Source: an uncultured Ruminococcus sp. (GTDB lineage Bacteria; Bacillota; Clostridia; Oscillospirales; Acutalibacteraceae). Taken from it: a stretch of 17,620 nt of DNA. Under the pieces are notes generated by a model, which did not search any database, was not told where the DNA came from, and saw nothing but the letters and a program-made list of their open reading frames with translations. The position numbers and the translations under genes were made by a program. The stretch lies in NCBI GenBank assembly GCA_946414115.1, contig CAMKNF010000021.1, positions 1-17,620 on the forward strand, in the 5' to 3' direction. Shown piece by piece: positions 1 to 6,329 of this stretch. How positions within the stretch are numbered: the first letter of the stretch is position 1; each line of letters begins with the position of its first letter.

Positions 1-96
1 CACTATTCTGAGTGCAAGGAGCATTGCGATTGCGGCAAGCGAATAGACGTTTTTCAGCTCAAAAAGTGAGCCTGTGATTTTTTTGACTGTTGACAT
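1..96 (-). CDS. ECF transporter S component, folate-type (partial, N-terminus only)
   Basis: Only the first 32 codons lie in the window; the gene continues past base 1. The start is an ATG at 96-94 preceded by a perfect AGGAGG (110-105) at 8 nt. The visible protein begins MSTVKKITGSLFELKNVYSL and then enters a hydrophobic segment (AAIAMLLALRIV), which matches the N-terminal layout of folate-family S components (FolT-like): a short basic/amphipathic stretch then the first membrane helix. These proteins bind the vitamin in the membrane and pair with the EcfT/EcfA1/EcfA2 module. The leader carries a THF riboswitch and intrinsic terminator, which is the main reason for proposing folate as substrate. 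The substrate is inferred from the riboswitch; the family call rests on little protein sequence. Confidence 0.7.
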   Translation of the reverse strand, partial: MSTVKKITGSLFELKNVYSLAAIAMLLALRIV

Positions 97-104
97 TTAA
101 AATA

Positions 105-110
105 CCTCCT
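105..110 (-). promoter_or_regulatory. Ribosome binding site of folate-type S component
   Basis: A perfect AGGAGG on the minus strand, 8 nt from the ATG at 96. It lies downstream of the riboswitch terminator, so it is not sequestered by it; control appears to be at transcription. Confidence 0.8.
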
Positions 111-138
111 GAAAACTCGATGTTGCTTCAGGAAATAT

Positions 139-166
139 AAAAAGACGGACAGAAAACTGCCCGCCT
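139..166 (-). terminator. Intrinsic terminator of the THF riboswitch leader
   Basis: On the minus strand the sequence GGCGGGCAG-TTTT-CTGTCCGTC folds into a 9-bp stem (one G-U) closed by a TTTT loop and is followed directly by TTTTTAT. It lies between the THF aptamer and the start codon, so it is the expression platform: folate binding is expected to favour this hairpin and stop transcription. Confidence 0.85.
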
Positions 167-183
167 TGAAACGTCCCAAAGTA

Positions 184-282
184 ACAGCGGGATGCGAAAT
201 CTGCACCGCAGAGGTTTCCCTCTTTCGTTTCTGCGGCAACTCCCCGTCCGCAGAACACTTCACGCACAAATTTCTACTCTGT
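184..282 (-). ncRNA. Tetrahydrofolate (THF) riboswitch aptamer
   Basis: Read on the minus strand, the region begins ACAGAGTAGAAATTTGTGCG, continues with GTGAAGTGT, a GGACGGGGAGTTGCC segment, AACGAAAG, then GCGGTG and GCATCCCGCTGT. These blocks appear in the order and spacing of the THF riboswitch (GAGUAGA..GCGU.AAGUGU..GGGAUGUCGUC..ACGAAG..GCGGUG..GCAUCCGCUC). The outer ends ACAG/CTGT pair as P1. It sits between a good promoter (340-313) and a terminator, ahead of an ECF S-component, a well-known genomic setting for this class. Recognition is by eye against remembered consensus; a covariance-model search (Rfam THF) would be decisive. Confidence 0.85.
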
Positions 283-312
283 GAATATTGCAAACTTTTT
301 GTTTGCTCTTAA

Positions 313-340
313 AGTATAACACTTATATCGGATTTGTCAA
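313..340 (-). promoter_or_regulatory. Promoter of the THF-riboswitch transcript
   Basis: On the minus strand: -35 TTGACA (340-335), 16-bp spacer, -10 TATACT (318-313). It lies immediately after the ribU stop codon, so the folate-type S component has its own transcript separate from ribU. Confidence 0.75.
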
Positions 341-347
341 TACAAAT

Positions 348-1058
348 TTAAAATACTCCGTTGATTGCAAGAATTACAAGCACGCAGGTGAGAATAATAA
401 TTCCTGCAACAACTACTGCGCCTATTATTGCATTCTTCTTGCTTTTCTCCTCAAACGTCTGTTTCGGAATGAGGTTCGCTTTTTGCAGAGCTTCAATTGC
501 AAACCTGAAAATAAACAGTGCAATTCCGCCGTTAAGTCCTGCCTTGAGCAGATTGAACGGAACGAATACGGGAAGCAACATTTCTACAATTGCCTCTCTC
601 GGAATACCCTGATAAATCGGCGTGAGAATGTAGTTCCACAGCACCATTGCAACCGTCATAAGCACTGCGCCGATGATGATTCCGACAATTGCGCCCGACG
701 TTGTTTTTTTCTTCTTGTACGCAAATGCGGCAGGACACACTAGGCAGATTGTCGCAAGAACGTTCATAATACAGCCGATAGGTCCTGTTGAGCTGAATGT
801 CACCATCTCGACAAGGCAGATTACAACCGACATAATAAGTCCCGACAGCGGTCCGAAAATGTATGCGCCGATAAGAATAATTGCACTCTTGAACTCCAGA
901 TCAAGGTATGGTGCGGCAGGAATAATAGGGATTCGGCACACCAACACCACAACGTAAGCCATTGCGGCAATCAGAGCCATAATTACCATTTGCTTAATCC
1001 TGTACGAGCTTTCGGCAGGATTTACTGCCTTTGTTTGTTTTTCTTTTGTGTTTACCAT
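348..1058 (-). CDS. ribU: Riboflavin ECF transporter S component RibU
   Basis: A 236-residue, very hydrophobic protein with about six membrane helices, typical in length for an S component plus a short tail. The block around PYLDLEFKSAIILIGAYIFGP followed by a loop with STGPIG matches the RibU layout (helix 1, D.EF/D.S.., IGA..FGPL.G, then the TG.IG.. loop). It binds riboflavin (and probably FMN) at the membrane and docks on the shared EcfT/EcfAA' module, which is not in this window. The start is the ATG at 1058: it has AGGAGG (1070-1065) at 6 nt. A longer reading of 38 extra residues would start inside the leader terminator and is rejected. The FMN riboswitch in front gives strong independent support for the riboflavin substrate. 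Downstream, the next transcript has its own promoter just past the stop codon. Confidence 0.92.
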   Translation of the reverse strand: MVNTKEKQTKAVNPAESSYRIKQMVIMALIAAMAYVVVLVCRIPIIPAAPYLDLEFKSAIILIGAYIFGPLSGLIMSVVICLVEMVTFSSTGPIGCIMNVLATICLVCPAAFAYKKKKTTSGAIVGIIIGAVLMTVAMVLWNYILTPIYQGIPREAIVEMLLPVFVPFNLLKAGLNGGIALFIFRFAIEALQKANLIPKQTFEEKSKKNAIIGAVVVAGIIILTCVLVILAINGVF

Positions 1059-1130
1059 AAAAATCCTCCTAAAACAGGTTTGATTAAAGCGAAAAATATC
1101 CGCTCCAAAAAATCGGCTGTCGAGGAAAAC

Positions 1131-1159
1131 AAAAAAGCTCCGCAGTATCTGCGAAGCTT
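1131..1159 (-). terminator. Intrinsic terminator of the FMN riboswitch leader
   Basis: Minus strand AAGCTTCGCAG-ATA-CTGCGGAGCTT forms an 11-bp stem (one G-T pair) with a 3-nt loop, running into TTTTTT. It sits between the FMN aptamer and the ribU ribosome binding site, so it is the transcriptional expression platform. Confidence 0.88.
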
Positions 1160-1212
1160 TCCGATAAAACAACTCAAAATGTTCCGCAAATTAAAATTGC
1201 GAAACCAAAGCT

Positions 1213-1327
1213 GATTCTTCTCGTATCCGGACTTTAACCGTCGGTGTCTGAATTTCACAGACTCGGCAAGCATTGCTTGTTCGCGGACTATAACCGCCGG
1301 TGGAGAATTTCACTCCGCCCCGAAGAC
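1213..1327 (-). ncRNA. FMN riboswitch (RFN element)
   Basis: On the minus strand all RFN blocks are present in order: GTCTTCGGGGCGGAGTGAAA, TCTCCACCGGCGGTTATAGT, CCGCGAACAAGC, then TGTGAAATTCAGACACCGAC, GGTTAAAGTCCGGATACGAG, and AAGAAT closing P1 with the leading CTTC. The blocks match the classic GGGGC.GGGTGAAATTCCC-CCGGCGGT-GTCCGCGAGC-GGTGAAATTCC-CCGACGGT-AGTCCGGAT-GAGA pattern closely. It is followed by an intrinsic terminator and ribU, and preceded by a near-perfect promoter. FMN binding should promote termination and so switch off riboflavin uptake. Confidence 0.96.
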
Positions 1328-1340
1328 AACCGTTAATATT

Positions 1341-1368
1341 ATTATATATCGTATCTATTATTTGTCAA
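1341..1368 (-). promoter_or_regulatory. Consensus promoter of the ribU transcript
   Basis: Minus strand TTGACA (1368-1363), 16-bp spacer, TATAAT (1346-1341): both hexamers are perfect. Transcription would begin about at the 5' end of the FMN aptamer. The -35 begins 8 nt beyond the stop codon of the upstream gene. Confidence 0.88.
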
Positions 1369-1376
1369 CTATGTTT

Positions 1377-2168
1377 TTATGAGTTCTTTAAATTTGTAGC
1401 CTTTGAAACATTTCTCTTTTTCGGCTTTTCGGGTTTTACATTCTTGCCCTTGTACTTCCTTGCCGCCTTTGACGCCTTTTTAAGGTCGTCGTCAAAATAT
1501 TCAAAAAGGCTTTCAAACTCTTCATTTGAAAGGCTGTTTAAAATTACAACCGTAATGATTGAGCGTGTGTCAACGTCGCCGTTGCCGTACTGAAGATTAA
1601 ACACGCCTGCAAATTTTTCAAGCTCGGGCTTTGACGCTCTTTTGATATATGTCGCAACCTTGGGAGCAATATGCTCCTTTGCAAAGGTCGCACCTCTGAA
1701 CGGGAAGTAGCAGTCCTCCTCGTTCTTGATTTCATCTCTCAACTCGGGGAAGTATGTTACAAAACGCTTTGCAAGGAACTTCGGGGTAGCTGTTCCGTCG
1801 TCGTCCTTCTTCTTTTTCTGCTTAACCTGCTTTGCACGCTTGATTGCAATTGTGCCCGAAACACCCTCTACAAAGTCGTTTGCAATACTCTCGGCGTCCT
1901 TCTGCTCTGCAAATTCATCGTCGTAAAGCCACGTTGCAAGAGTTTTCCACTCGTTGTCGGGACCGTCCTCTGTCATTGTGCAGGAACGGAGCACCATCTG
2001 CTGTTTGTCCTTGAAGTACACAACAGAATATGCAAGATTCTGACTTGTAAAAAGTGCAACTAGCTCGTTTTCGTTATCGGTTGCAACCTTCTGCCTTGTA
2101 TAGCCTGTTTTAACAAGCTCTGCTTCAACCTTGCCTACTATTAAATCAAATGCCTTTTTATATTCCAA
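1377..2168 (-). CDS. Unrecognised soluble protein, Lys-rich middle, TTG start
   Basis: A 263-residue protein I do not assign to a named family. It has an N-terminal half with alternating strands, a highly charged linker (KRAKQVKQKKKKDDDGT), a C-terminal predicted helical region, and a basic, low-complexity tail (KGKNVKPEKPKKRNVSK). No signal peptide, membrane segment or obvious catalytic motif is visible; a soluble cytoplasmic protein is likely. Start choice: the frame stays open to 2231, but a perfect promoter (TTGACA 2231-2226, 17 bp, TATAAT 2208-2203) overlaps the ATG at 2204 and the upstream candidate, placing both before the transcription start. The TTG at 2168, preceded by AGAGGAAG at about 6 nt, is the best start within the transcript. 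Monocistronic, between hicB and the ribU promoter. Confidence 0.75.
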   Translation of the reverse strand: MEYKKAFDLIVGKVEAELVKTGYTRQKVATDNENELVALFTSQNLAYSVVYFKDKQQMVLRSCTMTEDGPDNEWKTLATWLYDDEFAEQKDAESIANDFVEGVSGTIAIKRAKQVKQKKKKDDDGTATPKFLAKRFVTYFPELRDEIKNEEDCYFPFRGATFAKEHIAPKVATYIKRASKPELEKFAGVFNLQYGNGDVDTRSIITVVILNSLSNEEFESLFEYFDDDLKKASKAARKYKGKNVKPEKPKKRNVSKATNLKNS

Positions 2169-2202
2169 ATTAATCTTCCTCTCGGATATACTTATATCTG
2201 CC

Positions 2203-2231
2203 ATTATACAATTAATTATATCATTTGTCAA
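2203..2231 (-). promoter_or_regulatory. Consensus promoter of the 1377-2168 gene
   Basis: Minus strand TTGACA (2231-2226), 17-bp spacer, TATAAT (2208-2203); both hexamers perfect with optimal spacing. Its position decides the translation start of the downstream gene. Confidence 0.88.
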
Positions 2232-2258
2232 AGGAAATAACAGCTTTAGTTTGATAAA

Positions 2259-2651
2259 TTACGATACGTGCAGATTTTCTTTTAGTGCGTTTTGCAGCAC
2301 CTGTGAAAAATTGACGTTTTGTTCTTCCGCTAAAGTATTAAGCCATTCGGGAATAGTAAGCGTTTTCTTAACGGATTTTGAGCTTGTGTGCTTAAGGTAT
2401 TCTATCGGGTCAAATTCAACAAGAACAATCTGCTCATTTTCAGCAGTCCTGATACCTGTAATATCACTCGCTTCGGGATAATTGAACCCTTTGCTTTCCG
2501 ATTGCAGCCAAAGTCCCATAGCTTCCTGAGCCATTACATATGCTTCCGATATGCTGTCGCCCTCGGTAAAGCAACCCGGCAAATCGGGGAATTTTACCCA
2601 ATATCCGTTATCTTCTTTCGTAAAAACAGCGGGATAAAATATTTTTTTCAT
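2259..2651 (-). CDS. hicB: HicB-type antitoxin
   Basis: A 130-residue antitoxin of the HicB family. The N-terminal half (MKKIFYPAVFTKEDNGYWVK, then FPDLPGCFTEGDSISEA) is the HicB partial RNase-H-like fold with its characteristic DLPGC.T.GD...A motif. The C-terminal region (KKTLTIPEWLNTLAEEQNVN, then FSQVLQNALKE) is a ribbon-helix-helix DNA-binding segment, so this HicB probably also represses its own operon. The start is the ATG at 2651: GGAG lies 9 nt upstream. An in-frame ATG at 2666 overlaps that GGAG and is less likely. It lies directly downstream of hicA (toxin first), same strand, spaced by a few bases. A palindrome in the promoter is the likely operator. Confidence 0.92.
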   Translation of the reverse strand: MKKIFYPAVFTKEDNGYWVKFPDLPGCFTEGDSISEAYVMAQEAMGLWLQSESKGFNYPEASDITGIRTAENEQIVLVEFDPIEYLKHTSSKSVKKTLTIPEWLNTLAEEQNVNFSQVLQNALKENLHVS

Positions 2652-2668
2652 AATACCACACTCCATAT

Positions 2669-2857
2669 TTATTTTAAACCTGCTTCTTTTAGTATACCCT
2701 GCTCAAGACCTTTTTTCATAGCCTTGCTGTGATAAGGGACAATTACGGTTTTATTTGTATCGGGATTGTACAGCTTTCGGTGAGAGCCTGCCGAGCCAAC
2801 TTCGATAAAACCGTTTTTCTTTAACAGCTTTATCATTTCTCTCGGAGTCATTGGCAT
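2669..2857 (-). CDS. hicA: HicA-type mRNA interferase toxin
   Basis: A 62-residue basic protein, normal for HicA. It has the double-stranded-RNA-binding-like fold pattern: an N-terminal helix (TPREMIKLLKKNGF), then strand-turn GSAGSHRKLYN carrying the conserved catalytic His (residue 26) and a final strand TVIVPYHSK with helix KKGLEQGILKEAG. HicA cleaves mRNA when not held by HicB. Start ATG at 2857 has GAGGTG at 7 nt. The partner hicB follows within a few bases, and the shared promoter holds a 16-bp perfect palindrome. All key residues are present, so the toxin looks intact. Confidence 0.94.
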   Translation of the reverse strand: MPMTPREMIKLLKKNGFIEVGSAGSHRKLYNPDTNKTVIVPYHSKAMKKGLEQGILKEAGLK

Positions 2858-2885
2858 TTGTAATCACCTCGCTTGTAACAATAAT

Positions 2886-2914
2886 ATTATATTACGTATT
2901 AATACGTATGTCAA
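2886..2914 (-). promoter_or_regulatory. hicAB promoter
   Basis: Minus strand TTGACA (2914-2909), 17-bp spacer, TATAAT (2891-2886); perfect hexamers and optimal spacing. The spacer is almost wholly a palindrome (separate entry). Confidence 0.88.
2893..2908. promoter_or_regulatory. Perfect 16-bp palindrome, probable HicB operator
   Basis: TACGTATTAATACGTA is its own reverse complement and fills 16 of the 17 spacer bases between the -35 and -10 of the hicAB promoter. A dimeric ribbon-helix-helix repressor bound there would block RNA polymerase. The site is seen directly; binding by HicB is inferred from known autoregulation of HicAB systems. Confidence 0.75.
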
Positions 2915-2956
2915 TGATTTTTCAACACATAGTTCTGCCGGTAAATTGATTTTTAC

Positions 2957-2985
2957 TTGCAACAATCGTCTTAATATGTTATTAT
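2957..2985 (+). promoter_or_regulatory. Probable promoter of murI-DUF1934-argS
   Basis: TTGCAA (2957-2962), 17-bp spacer, TATTAT (2980-2985), 37 nt upstream of the murI ATG. Four to five of six bases match in each hexamer. Divergent from the hicAB promoter, about 40 bp away. Confidence 0.6.
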
Positions 2986-3022
2986 TTAATCTGTATACAT
3001 CAATAAAAAAGAAGGTTATAGT

Positions 3023-3841
3023 ATGTCATCCCGAAACGCAATCGGAGTTTTCGACTCCGGACTCGGCGGACTGAGTGCAGTTAAGGAATTTCTGCACGTT
3101 CTTCCGAACGAAAAAATCATATATTTCGGCGATACGGGCAGAGTGCCCTACGGCAACCGAAGCCGTGACACAATTAAAAAATATGCATTTCAGGATACGT
3201 CATTCCTGCTTGAAAACAACGTAAAAATGGTTGTAGCCGCCTGCGGTACTGTAAGCTCCGTTGCAGGGGACGAGCTTGAAAAAAAGCTCTCCGTTCCCTA
3301 CACGGGCGTTGTAAATCCAACAGCCTTTACCGCAGCTCACAAGACGAAAAACGGCAAAATCGGAATTATCGGCACAGCCGCAACAATCGGAAGTCACAGC
3401 TACAAGCTAAGGCTTGAGAAATTAAATCCCGACTTCAAGGTTTATGAGCAGGCTTGTGCGCTGTTTGTACCTCTTGTCGAAAGCGGAATAATCTGCCGTG
3501 ATGACCAGATTGTGCGCCTTGTTGTAAGGCGTTATCTTTCAGAGCTTAAGGACGAGGGAATTGACACGCTGATTTTAGGCTGTACGCACTATCCGCTTTT
3601 AAGGGACGCAATTTCCGACTTTATGGGTGAGGGCGTAGCGCTTGTAGACTCGGGATACGAAACGGCTGTTTATGCCGCTAAAATATTAAAGGAACAGAAT
3701 CTTCTCAATGACGACTGCACACAAAAGAACCCCGAATTTTACGTCAGCGACACACCCGACGGCTTTGAAAGCGTTGCAGGACTTTTCCTCGGACGTGATA
3801 TGGAGCACAGGGTTACGCAGATTGACATTGAGCAATATTAA
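3023..3841 (+). CDS. murI: Glutamate racemase
   Basis: A 272-residue enzyme that makes D-glutamate for peptidoglycan from L-glutamate, acting in the cytoplasm. Visible hallmarks are IGVFDSGLGG (residues 7-16, with D11/S12), YFGDTGRVPYG (34-44), the first catalytic Cys in AACGTVSS (C74), and the second in LGCTHYPLL (C187, with H189). The usual ACNT motif reads ACGT here, with Gly in place of Asn; this variant is discussed as a finding. Length is normal for the family. Start ATG at 3023 follows an AAGAAGG stretch. First gene of a tight operon with the DUF1934 protein (15 nt gap) and argS. Confidence 0.95.
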   Translation: MSSRNAIGVFDSGLGGLSAVKEFLHVLPNEKIIYFGDTGRVPYGNRSRDTIKKYAFQDTSFLLENNVKMVVAACGTVSSVAGDELEKKLSVPYTGVVNPTAFTAAHKTKNGKIGIIGTAATIGSHSYKLRLEKLNPDFKVYEQACALFVPLVESGIICRDDQIVRLVVRRYLSELKDEGIDTLILGCTHYPLLRDAISDFMGEGVALVDSGYETAVYAAKILKEQNLLNDDCTQKNPEFYVSDTPDGFESVAGLFLGRDMEHRVTQIDIEQY

Positions 3842-3856
3842 TAAAAAGGATAAAAT

Positions 3857-4303
3857 ATGGCTGATAAGGAAAAATATCTGATTTCGATAATCGGAGAACA
3901 GACGCTTGACGGTGAAACCGACAAGGTTGAGGTACTCACCTCGGGCAATTATATGATGAAAAAAAATCACTGCTACATCGGCTACAAGGAGTATGACGAG
4001 GAAAATCCGAACAACCACTCCGACAACCTCATCAAGGTTGAGGACAACATCGTCACTATCATAAGAAAGGGCGAAACACAATCACGTCTTATGCTCGAAA
4101 AGGGCAGACGTCATCAGTGCCTTTACCAGACGATTGCAGGCGATTTGATGATTGGCGTTTTTACAAAGACTATGAAAAATACGCTTAACGAAAAAGGCGG
4201 CACTCTTGAGGTGAGCTACACGCTCGACTTCAACACCGACCTTGTAAGCGAAAACAGATTTAAAATAACGGTTGAAGAAAAAAATAACAGGAATGAGGAT
4301 TAA
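3857..4303 (+). CDS. DUF1934 protein (YwiB-like beta-barrel)
   Basis: A 148-residue soluble protein of the DUF1934/YwiB type: strand-rich, with an early ISIIGEQTLDGETDKVEVLT stretch, central IIRKGETQSRLMLEKG, and a C-terminal GGTLEVSYTLDFNTDLVSEN that is the most typical block of the family. The molecular role is not known; a calycin-like fold is described for the family. It lies between murI and argS, ending one base before the argS ATG, so translation is probably coupled. In Bacillus subtilis ywiB also neighbours argS, so the association is old, though its meaning is unknown. Start ATG at 3857 has an AAAAGGA ribosome binding site at 6-7 nt. Confidence 0.88.
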   Translation: MADKEKYLISIIGEQTLDGETDKVEVLTSGNYMMKKNHCYIGYKEYDEENPNNHSDNLIKVEDNIVTIIRKGETQSRLMLEKGRRHQCLYQTIAGDLMIGVFTKTMKNTLNEKGGTLEVSYTLDFNTDLVSENRFKITVEEKNNRNED

Positions 4304-4304
4304 A

Positions 4305-6041
4305 ATGGACACTTACGCAAAAGCGGTCAATATGCTTAAAAAGGCAATTACAAACGCAATTAACAAGGCTATCGAGAACGGAGAGCTTCCGCAGGCAGAG
4401 CTGCCGCAGTTTATTATAGAAACTCCTGCCGACAGAACTCACGGCGATTTTGCAACAAACGCAGCAATGGTCGGCGCAAAGGCTTTTAGAATGCCGCCGT
4501 TCAAAATTGCGCAGGCAATAACGGGTAATCTCGATCTTGAGGGTACAATGTGCGAATGCTTTGAAACGGCAGGACCGGGATTTATCAACTTCTTCCTCGG
4601 TACGGAGTTTTATTCAAACGTAATCAAAGAGATTCAGAGCGACCCCGAAAATTACGGCAGAAGTGAATTTGGTGCAGACGAAAAGGTAATGGTTGAGTTC
4701 GTTTCGGCAAACCCGACCGGTCCTATGCATATGGGCAACGCAAGAGGCGGTGCGCTCGGCGACTGTCTTGCCGCAGTGCTTGACAAGGCTGGCTACAATG
4801 TGTGGCGTGAGTTCTACGTTAACGATGCAGGCAATCAGATTGAAAAGTTCGGCTGTTCGCTTGAGGCTCGCTATCTTCAGATTTTCAAAGGCGATGAAAT
4901 TGAGTTTCCCGAGGACGGCTATCAGGGTGCAGACATCACAGAGCTTGCGCAGGAATACGCAGACATTAACGGCGACAGCCTTGTAAACGCTTCAAGCGAG
5001 GAGCGAAAAAGCGCACTCGTAGGCTTTGCACTTCCGAAGAACATCAAGAAGATGCAGGACGATATGGCAAAGTACAAAATCTTCTACGACAAGTGGTTCT
5101 TTGAAAGCGAGCTTCACAAGAGCGGCGCAGTAAAGGCTGTTGTTGACTTGCTCACAGAAAAGGGCCTGACATATGAAAAAGAGGGAGCAATCTGGTATAA
5201 GAACAAAGAGGTGCTTACCGAAAAGCTTTTAAAAGAGGGCAAAAGTCAGAAATACATTGACAACCTCGAATTAAAGGACGACGTGCTTATCCGTCAGAAC
5301 GGCAATCCCACCTACTTTACGGCTGACATTGCGTATCACAAGAATAAATTTGACAGAGGATTTACTACGCTTATTGACGTGTGGGGTGCCGACCACCACG
5401 GTCACGTTATGAGAATGAAGGGCGCAATGGACGCTATCGGCTATAACGGCGACAAGCTTGATGTTGTGCTTATGCAGCTTGTAAAGCTCGTAAGAAACGG
5501 CGAGCTTGTAAGAATGAGCAAACGTACGGGCAAGGCGATTCAGCTCGGCGATTTGCTTGACGAGGTGCCTGTTGACAGCGCAAGATTCCTGTTCAACACG
5601 AGGGAGGCTAACACGCAGATGGACTTTGACCTCGACCTTGCTGTTAGTCAGGACAATCAGAATCCCGTTTACTACGTGCAGTATGCACACGCAAGAATTT
5701 GCAGTATTTTCAAGTCGCTTGCAAAGGACGGCATCAATGCACGTGAGTGCAGCGCAGAGGAGCTTGCTCTGCTGACTGCTCCAGAGGAACGTGAGCTTAT
5801 CAATCATCTTGCCGCCTACACAAGCGAGATTATCAGCGCCGCAAAGGACTATGACCCCACAAAGATTACACGCTACGTAACACAGCTTGCAACGCTGTTC
5901 CACAAGTTCTACAACGCCTGCCGTGTAAAGGGCGAGGACGAGGGACTTATGCAGGCAAGGCTTGCGCTCTGCGACTGCGTAAGGGCGGTAATCAAAAACG
6001 TGCTGACAATGTTCAACATAAGCTGTCCTGAGAGTATGTAA
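4305..6041 (+). CDS. argS: Arginyl-tRNA synthetase
   Basis: A 578-residue class I aminoacyl-tRNA synthetase that charges tRNA-Arg. The N-terminal additional domain (about 1-110) is followed by the catalytic core with the HIGH-equivalent in ANPTGPMHMGNARGG (HMGN at 142-145), a VWGADHHGHVMRMKGAM block, and the KMSKS-equivalent RMSKRTGKA (around 404-410). The C-terminal DALR anticodon-binding domain starts near YYVQYAHARICSI and ends ISCPESM. Start: the frame is open from 4272, but the ATG at 4305 follows the DUF1934 stop by one base, has GAGGAT at a good distance, and gives the usual family N-terminus. Third gene of the murI operon. Codon use is like its neighbours. Confidence 0.97.
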   Translation: MDTYAKAVNMLKKAITNAINKAIENGELPQAELPQFIIETPADRTHGDFATNAAMVGAKAFRMPPFKIAQAITGNLDLEGTMCECFETAGPGFINFFLGTEFYSNVIKEIQSDPENYGRSEFGADEKVMVEFVSANPTGPMHMGNARGGALGDCLAAVLDKAGYNVWREFYVNDAGNQIEKFGCSLEARYLQIFKGDEIEFPEDGYQGADITELAQEYADINGDSLVNASSEERKSALVGFALPKNIKKMQDDMAKYKIFYDKWFFESELHKSGAVKAVVDLLTEKGLTYEKEGAIWYKNKEVLTEKLLKEGKSQKYIDNLELKDDVLIRQNGNPTYFTADIAYHKNKFDRGFTTLIDVWGADHHGHVMRMKGAMDAIGYNGDKLDVVLMQLVKLVRNGELVRMSKRTGKAIQLGDLLDEVPVDSARFLFNTREANTQMDFDLDLAVSQDNQNPVYYVQYAHARICSIFKSLAKDGINARECSAEELALLTAPEERELINHLAAYTSEIISAAKDYDPTKITRYVTQLATLFHKFYNACRVKGEDEGLMQARLALCDCVRAVIKNVLTMFNISCPESM

Positions 6042-6078
6042 AATTATCAAATTTGTTATGAAAATAACCACACTAAAA

Positions 6079-6159
6079 TGTAGGGAACAGTCTTGACCGT
6101 TCCGAGTCGGTTAAGAGTTGGCTTGTAAATCAGCGGAACGTTCAAGACCGTTCCCTACA
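6079..6159. repeat. Palindromic intergenic repeat (26-bp arms)
   Basis: The left arm (6079-6104), starting TGTAGGGAAC, and the right arm (6134-6159), ending GTTCCCTACA, are inverted copies with 2 mismatches in 26. The 29-base loop is unlike the arms. Each arm also contains a small internal GGAAC/GTTCC stem. It lies 37 nt after the argS stop and could act as a transcript-end hairpin, but it has no T-tract. It shares the GTAGGGA start and internal stem layout with the 12805-12970 repeats, suggesting one dispersed family. Confidence 0.85.
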
Positions 6160-6268
6160 CTGATTAATATCAAAAGCTGATTTTATATTTCATACAATTT
6201 GTGTATTTTTAGTCTTTACAATGTACAACGATATATTTCATTTGACTTATTCAATAACAAAATAAATG

Positions 6269-6274
6269 TATAAT
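6269..6274 (+). promoter_or_regulatory. Possible -10 element ahead of the small ORF
   Basis: A perfect TATAAT preceded by TG, with a TTGACT (6242-6247) that is too far upstream (21 bp) for a standard -35. If used, transcription would start about 6281, placing the 6290-6329 hairpin at the very 5' end of the message. Weak call. Confidence 0.3.
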
Positions 6275-6289
6275 AAAATTTAAAATGCA

Positions 6290-6329
6290 AAAACTAAAAC
6301 CACCTCATCAAAAAGGTGGTTTTAGTTTT
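6290..6329 (+). terminator. 16-bp perfect hairpin; terminator or Shine-Dalgarno-masking structure
   Basis: AAAACTAAAACCACCT and AGGTGGTTTTAGTTTT are perfect inverted copies around an 8-base loop. The right side is T-rich (TTTTAGTTTT), as in an A-tract/T-tract intrinsic terminator for the murI-argS transcript. The same right arm also contains AGGTGG, which could be the Shine-Dalgarno of an ORF starting TTG at 6328. Both readings are possible. Confidence 0.6.

Noticed and set aside
288..743. 151-residue open frame on plus
   Set aside because: Antisense to ribU; Asn/Cys/His-rich shadow and no ribosome site.
1059..1172. 38-residue N-terminal extension of RibU
   Set aside because: It would start within the riboswitch terminator; the ATG at 1058 has a perfect AGGAGG, and the family N-terminus fits there.
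5271..6071. 266-residue open frame on the minus strand opposite argS
   Set aside because: Exactly antisense to a certain argS; composition (Cys, His, Val, Leu-rich) is that of a shadow, and no ribosome site or family is seen.
6079..6159. Inverted repeat as CRISPR or terminator
   Set aside because: Only two inverted copies, no direct repeats with spacers, no T-tract; kept as an intergenic palindromic repeat.
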